Origin: an uncultured Clostridia bacterium
GTDB lineage: Bacteria; Bacillota; Clostridia; Lachnospirales; Anaerotignaceae
Assembly (NCBI GenBank): GCA_910587735.1
Contig: CAJUNT010000005.1
Span: 96,892 to 160,891, forward strand
Reading direction: 5' to 3'
DNA length: 64,000 bases
Positions 54,202 through 61,800 of the stretch are shown here, in pieces. The notes below the pieces were generated by a model. That model was given only the letters and a program-made list of their open reading frames with translations, had not been told where the DNA came from and did not search any database. The number at the start of each line of letters is the position of its first letter. Positions within the stretch are counted from its first letter, which is position 1. The translations under genes were made by a program, and so were the position numbers.

Positions 54202-54858
54202 ATGAGTAGAGTATCATTTGATTATTATTATGGGAATGAATCAGAGCAATTTATATTTTATAGAATACCAAAATTACTTTTTACAGATGACAGATTTTCA
54301 GAATTATCCATAGAAGCTAAGGTTTTGTATGGTATTATGCTTGACAGAATGGGGTTATCTATCAAAAATAAGTGGTTTGATGAGCAAAAAAGAGTTTATA
54401 TTGTTTTTACAGTAGATAAAATTATGGATTTATTGCATTGCAGAGAGCAAAAAGCAAACAAATTACTCAAAGATTTAGAAGAAATCGGCTTAATTGAGAA
54501 AAGAAGAAACGGTTTAGGCAAGCCAAATTTCATTTATATCAAAAATTTTTTAGGTTTTTATAAAAAAAATGATGATGGAATGAAAAAAACAGTAGAAACT
54601 CCAGAAAATTTAGAAAATTCAGAGGAAGAAACAGAAATTGCAGAAGAAATACAATTAGAAACAGATTATTTTTCAGAACAAGATTATTTTTCAGAACAAA
54701 ATGATGAAAATTTACAAAAATCACAAATGCAGAATTGTGAAAATCACAATTCCAGAAATGTGAAAATCACAAATCAGGAATTGCCAAAATCACAAAATAC
54801 GGATACTTTTTTGACAAATGACACGGATTTTTTAAAAAATACAGAAAAAACAGAGTAA
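54202..54858 (+). CDS. Replication initiator, N-terminal part (RepA_N)
   Basis: A 218-residue protein with the RepA_N winged-helix region (FIFYRIPKLLFTDDRFSELS, LYGIMLDRMGLSIKNKW, LEEIGLIEKRRNGLGKPN), as found in initiator proteins of conjugative elements and plasmids. The second half is an acidic linker with tandem DYFSEQ repeats. It ends early; the expected C-terminal domain is in the next frame (54881). AAAGGAGG precedes the ATG. Confidence 0.8.
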   Translation: MSRVSFDYYYGNESEQFIFYRIPKLLFTDDRFSELSIEAKVLYGIMLDRMGLSIKNKWFDEQKRVYIVFTVDKIMDLLHCREQKANKLLKDLEEIGLIEKRRNGLGKPNFIYIKNFLGFYKKNDDGMKKTVETPENLENSEEETEIAEEIQLETDYFSEQDYFSEQNDENLQKSQMQNCENHNSRNVKITNQELPKSQNTDTFLTNDTDFLKNTEKTE

Positions 54859-54960
54859 TTTTTAGAGCCAAAACAGCAAAATGATGAAAATTTACAAAAA
54901 TCACAATTCCAGAAATGTGAAAATCACAAATCAAGAATTGCCAAAATCACAAACTATTAA
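54702..54960. repeat. Direct duplication at the split of the initiator gene
   Basis: ATGATGAAAATTTACAAAAA at 54701 recurs at 54871, and the following stretch coding for HNSRNVKITNQELPKSQ occurs twice in the two ORFs. The duplication, about 170 bases, introduces the stop and the second start that divide the initiator. Confidence 0.7.
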
Positions 54961-55726
54961 TACTCTTTTGATTAATGATACTGATTCTAGTGATACTAAA
55001 AAGATTAATCATATTGTTTCTATAAATAATAATCAATATAATCCATCTTATCTATCTAATCTATCTCATAAAGAAAAACAGTTAGAACAAAAAACAGATA
55101 AGATAGATGAGATAGATACTATTATTTATTCGGATACAGAGAAAAAAGAAGAAAAAAGTATTATTGACAAAGACTTAGAACAACAGCTTTATAAAAGCAA
55201 TAGTGATGAACTACCCTATGGTTATCCAAAATGTTTAATCAATTTGCAAAGAGAAGTTGCACAAAAAAAATTAAAAGAACAACAGCAAGCAGACCAAATG
55301 AAGGACACAACAAACACAAATACAGAGGAAAAACCAAAACAACAATTCTTTATTGACAAAGGTTTACAGGAACAAATGTGTAAAGCCACCATTTTGAGAA
55401 ATATTGACTACCGATTTTTGGCAGAAAATGAAAGAACAAAATATAACATACAGTTGATTAACAACATGGCAGACATTATGGTAAGCGTGATAATAAGCAA
55501 TAAAACAACAATACGCATTAGTGGAGAAGAAATTCCCCAGCAAATGGTAAAAGAAAGATTATTAAAATTAAATTCCGAACACATAACATATGTATTGGAA
55601 TGTCTGAACAGAACAAAAAACAAAATACATAACATAAGAGCCTACTATATTTCCGCATTATATAATGCTCCCGAAACAATAGACGCTTATTATCAAGCAG
55701 AAGTTAACTATGATATGTATAGATAA
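54881..55726 (+). CDS. Replication initiator, C-terminal part (DUF6017-like)
   Basis: A 281-residue frame beginning with a duplicated linker and ending in a helical domain (ATILRNIDYRFLAENERTKY, INNMADIMVSVI, LKLNSEHITYVLECLNRTK, YISALYNAPETIDAYYQAEV), which matches the C-terminal domain usually fused to RepA_N in element initiators. Together with the preceding ORF it makes one initiator. There is no ribosome-binding site of note at its ATG, so whether it is translated is doubtful. Confidence 0.65.
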   Translation: MMKIYKNHNSRNVKITNQELPKSQTINTLLINDTDSSDTKKINHIVSINNNQYNPSYLSNLSHKEKQLEQKTDKIDEIDTIIYSDTEKKEEKSIIDKDLEQQLYKSNSDELPYGYPKCLINLQREVAQKKLKEQQQADQMKDTTNTNTEEKPKQQFFIDKGLQEQMCKATILRNIDYRFLAENERTKYNIQLINNMADIMVSVIISNKTTIRISGEEIPQQMVKERLLKLNSEHITYVLECLNRTKNKIHNIRAYYISALYNAPETIDAYYQAEVNYDMYR

Positions 55727-55728
55727 TG

Positions 55729-55763
55729 AAAAAAGGCAGTAACAAATTGTTGCTGTCTTTTTT
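55729..55763 (+). terminator. Terminator after the replication module
   Basis: AAAAAGGCAGTAACAA pairs with TTGTTGCTGTCTTTTT (two wobble or mismatch positions) and ends in a T tract. Confidence 0.8.
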
Positions 55764-55797
55764 CATTGCAAAAATAAAAGGAAGGAGTGTGAAAAAA

Positions 55798-57030
55798 ATG
55801 AAAAAGAAACTATTTTTATTGCTGTTGCTTTTGACAATACATTGCCCTATCAATACCACATTGGCAGAACAAACAGAAAGTATCCCCTTTTTGATTTCTT
55901 CAGAACAAAAGCAAATAGATGGCAGTATTTTTTTAACAAAAATCTATGAAGTGGCAGAAGATTTTGACCCTTCAAAACTAATTGAAAATGGCTATAAAAA
56001 AGAGGGATACTTATTTGCTTATCATAAAACAGATAAAAAAGTGAATGAAAACAAGCAAACAAAACAACTTTCTGAAAGTATTGCCATAGAAACAGCAACA
56101 GACAATAAACAAGGCATATTAAACCGCTTACCCCAAACAATAGATTACAGCAAAGAAGATTTTACAGGTGTTTTGTCATTAGATAACAACAGCATTGATA
56201 CAAAACCAGCAGCATACAAAACCCAAAACACAACAGTATCTACTGTAAAAGAATACACAGAACTGATGGCAGCAGACAATTCTTATATTCCTCAAACAGC
56301 GGAAAAAGAGGGACAAACATTGCAATTAACAAATGTCAACTGGGCAGTGATGGGAACAGGTCTAGCAGGAGATACGCTTGTACCTACAGAATACAAAGCA
56401 ACTGCAACTTATTCCAAAACCATAAGTAATAAAGTGCCTTCCAGTTATGTCACAACAGCAATATACACAGGAACAGTGTCAAAACCAGAACCAACCACAA
56501 TTACATACACATTAACTTATGTTGGTACACCTATTAAAGAAAACAGCACAATTATGGAAAAGGCAGAAAAACAAGCAGAGGAGGAATTTAAAAAACAAAA
56601 TGAACAAGAAATTGAAACAAAAGAAATAAAGGAAATTAAACAAAACGATACTGTTTTTATCAAAATGCTATTTGGTGCATTACTTGGTATTTTATTTTCA
56701 AGTGGTATGGTTTTGCTATTTCATAAAAAATCACAGAGAGGCGTGAAAATCTGTAACTTGCAAGAGGAAGAATATATTTGTATTGGATACCAAAAAATGG
56801 GCAAAGAAGATTTTGTAATAGACTTAAACCCTTTATACGAACTGATACAAAGTTCTTGCTTTTATTTTGTCACAGATAAATATACTGCAAAACAATTATA
56901 TGGCAAAACAATATCCATTACACTACATGATGAAACAAAAGAACAAATGATAATGCCCAACAGCGTGAGCGAATACGGACAGCCGTATTGCTTTATGCTA
57001 GAGATAGGAGGGAAAGAACATGAGAAATAG
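55798..57030 (+). CDS. Secreted, membrane-anchored protein of the element
   Basis: A 410-residue protein with a signal peptide (KKKLFLLLLLLTIHCPINTT, cleavage near LAEQ), a large extracellular region, a glutamate/lysine-rich coiled stretch near 255-290, and a transmembrane helix (MLFGALLGILFSSGMVLLF) near 300-320, followed by about 90 cytoplasmic residues. AAGGAG precedes ATG 55798. It overlaps the sortase gene by 11 bases, so the two are coupled. Proteins of this architecture occur in clostridial conjugative elements; the function is unknown. Confidence 0.75.
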   Translation: MKKKLFLLLLLLTIHCPINTTLAEQTESIPFLISSEQKQIDGSIFLTKIYEVAEDFDPSKLIENGYKKEGYLFAYHKTDKKVNENKQTKQLSESIAIETATDNKQGILNRLPQTIDYSKEDFTGVLSLDNNSIDTKPAAYKTQNTTVSTVKEYTELMAADNSYIPQTAEKEGQTLQLTNVNWAVMGTGLAGDTLVPTEYKATATYSKTISNKVPSSYVTTAIYTGTVSKPEPTTITYTLTYVGTPIKENSTIMEKAEKQAEEEFKKQNEQEIETKEIKEIKQNDTVFIKMLFGALLGILFSSGMVLLFHKKSQRGVKICNLQEEEYICIGYQKMGKEDFVIDLNPLYELIQSSCFYFVTDKYTAKQLYGKTISITLHDETKEQMIMPNSVSEYGQPYCFMLEIGGKEHEK

Positions 57031-57967
57031 ATACATCAAAATTCCTTTGTTATTCTTGATGACAGCAAATGTTTGTACTTGCTGCAATATCAATGCTTTT
57101 GCAGTAACAAGCGATTTAGATTATCAATTCAAAACAGAAAACAAAGAAGAATTTTATATCACTGGAGAAAGCCACATTCATTTTGATGGAGCAGTACCAG
57201 ATTATTTACTGGATATTTATGATTTAGCACCACAGAAAAGACATGATTCTGAATATGGTGCAACAATTATCACACCAACAGAACAAAAACCAAATGTAAC
57301 AACATACGCCCCAGCAAATGCACCAGCAGGAAAATTTACACAAAATGCAAATGGTTTTGTAACAGGTGCAACACAAGGTACACAGCAAACAACAAATTTA
57401 TCAAATACGACAAAAACACAAGGAACAACACAGCAAGGCAATCAAAGTAATATAACAGATAACTTTTACCCCTCTACATCAACGAACTTGCCAAGTGGAA
57501 ATACAAACAATGTTGTATATTATGCCAACAATGAAGAACAAAAACTACAATATCCTCTCACCACAATAGAACAAGTGAGAAAATCAGACGGCAGTATTGG
57601 CACTTTAAAAATACCATCTGTCAAATTGACTGTAACAGCATATGATGGTGACACTTATGCAGCAATGAAAAAAGGCATTGGGCATATTTCTTCCACTTCT
57701 ACATGGAATGGCAATGCAGGCTTTGTGGGACACAACAGAGGTTCTAGCGGTTATTTTCAAAAACTGAAAAATGTTTCTGAAGGCGATGAAATCACATACA
57801 CTACGACACTTGGCACAAGAAACTATATTGTGCAGTCTGTTAGCAGAATATCAGAAACAGATTGGACAAAACTGGAATATACCAATGATAACCGTTTAAC
57901 ACTGATAACTTGTGTAGAAGATGTGCCAAGTCAAAGACTTTGTGTGCAGGCAGTAGAAAAAAGATAA
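57020..57967 (+). CDS. Sortase
   Basis: A 315-residue secreted transpeptidase. It has an N-terminal signal peptide (KIPLLFLMTANVCTC), a Thr/Gln/Asn-rich spacer and a sortase beta barrel with the catalytic H238 in GFVGHNRG, C298 in LTLITC and R306 in SQRLC. There is no C-terminal transmembrane helix. It probably anchors or cross-links the giant adhesin encoded downstream. The sortase class (possibly D-like) is not certain. Confidence 0.88.
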   Translation: MRNRYIKIPLLFLMTANVCTCCNINAFAVTSDLDYQFKTENKEEFYITGESHIHFDGAVPDYLLDIYDLAPQKRHDSEYGATIITPTEQKPNVTTYAPANAPAGKFTQNANGFVTGATQGTQQTTNLSNTTKTQGTTQQGNQSNITDNFYPSTSTNLPSGNTNNVVYYANNEEQKLQYPLTTIEQVRKSDGSIGTLKIPSVKLTVTAYDGDTYAAMKKGIGHISSTSTWNGNAGFVGHNRGSSGYFQKLKNVSEGDEITYTTTLGTRNYIVQSVSRISETDWTKLEYTNDNRLTLITCVEDVPSQRLCVQAVEKR

Positions 57968-58011
57968 TCTGAAATGACAAAAAATAAAAGAAAAAAGATA
58001 GGAGTGAGAAA

Positions 58012-58809
58012 ATGAAGGAATTAAAAGTATTACAGCAACAGCAAATATTAGGCAAACCGCTTACATTATATGGTGATTTTGAAAATCCCTTATTTTTAGC
58101 AAAAGAAGTTGCTGAATGGATAGAACATAGCAACCCAAGAATGATGTTGCAAGCTGTTGATGACGATGAAAAGGGAGTAAACATTGCTTACACCCCTGGC
58201 GGAAATCAAGAAGTATGGTTTTTAACAGAATATGGCGTATATGAAGTGTTAATGCAGAGCAGAAAACCCATTGCCAAGCAGTTTAAAAAAGAAGTCAAAA
58301 CGATTTTAAAATCCATTAGAAAATATGGTGTTTATATGACATCGGAAACATTAGAGCAAGTAATATTAAATCCAGATACTATAATACAGTTAGTAGAAAC
58401 TCTAAAAAAGGAAAAAGAAGAAAAGGAGCAGTTAAAAACAGAAAATTTAAAACAAAGGCAAATGATAGGAGAACTCCAACCAAAAGCAGATTATACTGAC
58501 ACCATATTAAAAAGCAAAAAAACAGTAACTATCACACAGATTGCAAAAGATTATGGTATGAGTGGTATAGAAATGAATAAGTTACTACATACATTGAATG
58601 TGCAATATAAGCAATGCGGACAATGGTTATTGTACAAAAAGTATCATGATAAAGGATATGTTCATTCTGAAACGTTTTGTTTTGAATATTCCAATGGCAA
58701 AAAAGATAGCAAAATGCTTACAAAATGGACACAAAAAGGCAGATTGTTTTTATATGACTTGTTAAAGCAACAAGAAATATTACCTTTGATAGAACAAACT
58801 ATATTATGA
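58012..58809 (+). CDS. Phage-type antirepressor (BRO-N plus ANT domains)
   Basis: A 265-residue protein with a BRO-N domain (about 10-105: GKPLTLYGDFENPLFLAKEV, PGGNQEVWFLTEYGVYEVLM), a coiled linker and a C-terminal ANT/KilAC-like DNA-binding domain (TITQIAKDYGMSGIEMNKLL, GQWLLYKKY). Such proteins act as antirepressors in phages and some conjugative elements. It is oddly placed between the sortase and its likely substrate. Confidence 0.88.
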   Translation: MKELKVLQQQQILGKPLTLYGDFENPLFLAKEVAEWIEHSNPRMMLQAVDDDEKGVNIAYTPGGNQEVWFLTEYGVYEVLMQSRKPIAKQFKKEVKTILKSIRKYGVYMTSETLEQVILNPDTIIQLVETLKKEKEEKEQLKTENLKQRQMIGELQPKADYTDTILKSKKTVTITQIAKDYGMSGIEMNKLLHTLNVQYKQCGQWLLYKKYHDKGYVHSETFCFEYSNGKKDSKMLTKWTQKGRLFLYDLLKQQEILPLIEQTIL

Positions 58810-58823
58810 GAGGAGAAATAAAT

Positions 58824-61800
58824 ATGCAGAAAATAAAAAAAGTAATATCGCTGTTTATGTCGTTTGTGTTTTTGCTTTCCTCATTTTCGGAGGTGTTTGC
58901 AGGGACTTCACTTGAAAATGCTTTAAACAAAGTTCACCTTTATGTCAAAGAAGGCAAAGGACAACAGTTATTGACATGGAAAGGTGTGATTGACGCAGAC
59001 AACTTTGCACCAGCAATAATTGTATATCGTTCTGAGGACGGCAACGAATATCCCGCCTATTGTGCCAATCCCAACAGACCAGGTGTAGAAGATTTAATTG
59101 CAAAAAGTTACGACGTTGACGTAGATAAATTGGACACCGACCCTCATGTATGGGGCGTTATTACAAATGGTTATCCTTACAAAAGTCCTCAAGAACTGGG
59201 ACTTTCTACAGAATATCAGGCATATTATGCTACAAAAATGGCAGTTTGGGCAACAGTTCACGCCAATTACAGCAACTTAAATGACTGGAAAGCAAACGGT
59301 TCACACAATCAGCCTGTAGAAGCAGCTATGAAAAATTTAGTAGCAAAAGGCAAAGCAAATGATGTTGTATATGCTACATGGCTTGCAGTCAATCCCAAAT
59401 CACAAAAAGCAGAAGTGGACAGTATTGACAGTAATTACTATTCTCAGGAATTTGAAATCAAATCTAATGTCAAAATTGATAGTTTTAAAATTGTATTTGA
59501 TGGAAATGTGCCAGAAGGTGTCAAAGCAACAAATTTACAAAATGAAGAACAAGAAACATTTAGCGGTGACACAAATGCAATAAAAGTGTTAATTCCTAAA
59601 AAAGATGGTGGAGAACAAAAAGGCACATTTAATGTTATTGCAAAAGGAAAATTGGAAAATAAAGCTGTTATGTTTGGCATATCTCATAGTGGTAAAAAAC
59701 AAGATTACTATGTTGCACCCATACCATTTTATAATGGGGATTCTATTGGAAAAGTGACTTATTATGCAGACGGCACAACTCCCCCACCAGATGAGCCAAA
59801 AGAGCCAGACAAACCTGATATAACTGACACTCCCGACACACCTGACATACCAGAACCAGGAAAAGGCTTACAGATATTAAAAGTCAAAGCAGGTACAACA
59901 CAAGGACTTTCTGGTGCAGTATTTCGTTTGACAGACGCTGATGGTGGTATCATTGGAGATTATGTGACAGACGAACAGGGAGAAATTTCTATACCAGATT
60001 TAGCAGTTGGTGCTTATTATGTAGAAGAAATTGTTGCACCAGAAGGATATTTATTGGACAAAAATAATCATAAAGATTTTGTTATCAATACGGTTGACCC
60101 TGTAATTATCACATTTGCCAATGAAGAAATGGCAGAATTAGAAGTCAAAAAAGTAGACGCTGATACAGGAGAACCATTAAGCGGTGCAAGTATAAGAGTT
60201 GCTTATGATGGCGGAAGTGATTGTTATGATGTTTATACCAATGACGCAGGTACAGCAACATTGTCAAATTTAAAAAGTGGTACATACACTGTAACAGAAA
60301 TCACTGCACCAGAAGGCTATTTATTAGATAGCACTCCTCAAAGTATCAAATTAGAAGCAGGCAAAAAAGCGACCATCACAGTAAAAAACAAAGCAAAACC
60401 AGGACTTTTGATTAAAAAATATGATGAAGATACAGGTATGCCTTTGCAAAATGCAGAGTTTTCTGTAGAGAAAAAAGACGGCTCTATTGTATATGAGGGT
60501 ATGACAGACAAATCCGGACAGATTAAAATAGAAAATTTAGAGCCAGATTGGTATACCATTACAGAAATTGCACCACCAAAAGGCTATTTGATAGCAACAG
60601 AAAGCAAAGATGTTAAATTAGAGCCTAATAAAGTTACAGAAATTAAATTTGATAACAGATTAAAACCAGCATTACAGATTATGAAAATTGATAGTCAAAC
60701 AGATAAGCCATTAAAAGGTGCAGTATTTAAAGTGGTGAAAACAGAGGACAGCACAGAATCTGAATATACTACAGATGAAACTGGAACAATACTCATACAA
60801 GATTTAGACGAAGCAATTTACACCGTTACAGAAGTAAAAGCACCAGATGGGTATTTGTTAGACGAACAGCACAAAGATATTAAATTAGAATGGGGCAAAA
60901 CAAAAACGCTTGTATTTGAAAATAAAGCAAGACCATCACTTGAAATACTTAAAATTGATGAAGCAACCAAAAAACCACTTGCTGGAGCAAAATTCAAAGT
61001 CACAAGCACAGAAGGTAATACCACATCAGAATATGTTACAGACAACAGCGGTAAAATATTGATTGAAAACCTCAATGCGGAAATCTATACCATAGAAGAA
61101 ATCGTTGCTCCTGATGGTTACTTGCTGGAAGAACAGCACAAAGATGTAGAGTTAGAATGGGGTAAAACAAAACAAGTCGTATTTACAAACAAAAAACGCC
61201 CTGCCCTTGAGATATTGAAAATAGATGAAGCAACCAAAAAACTGCTTGCTGGGGCAAAATTTAAAGTCACAAGTACAGAAGGCAATACCACATCAGAATA
61301 TATTACAGACAACAGTGGTAAAATATTGATTGAAAATCTCAATGCGGAAATCTACACCATAGAAGAAATCGTTGCTCCTGATGGTTACTTGTTAGAAGAA
61401 CAGCACAAAGATGTAGAGTTAGAATGGGGTAAAACAAAACAAGTGGTATTTACAAACAAAAAACGCCCTGTCCTCACCATCAAAAAAATAGATAGCAAAA
61501 CAAAAGAACCCTTAGCAGGTGCAAAATTTAAAGTTACAAAAACAGAAGATAAAACAGTGAGCGAATATACAACAGATAAAACAGGTACGATAACAATAGA
61601 AAAATTAGACGAAAGCATTTATACAGTGGAGGAAGTTACTGCACCAGAAGGTTATATTTTAGAACCCCAACATAAAGAAATTGCTTTAGAATGGGGAAAA
61701 AATAAAACACTTGTGTATGAAGATACTAGAAAGCCAACACTGATTATTACTAAAACGAATGCTTTGACATATAAACCAATACCCAATACAACATATAAAA

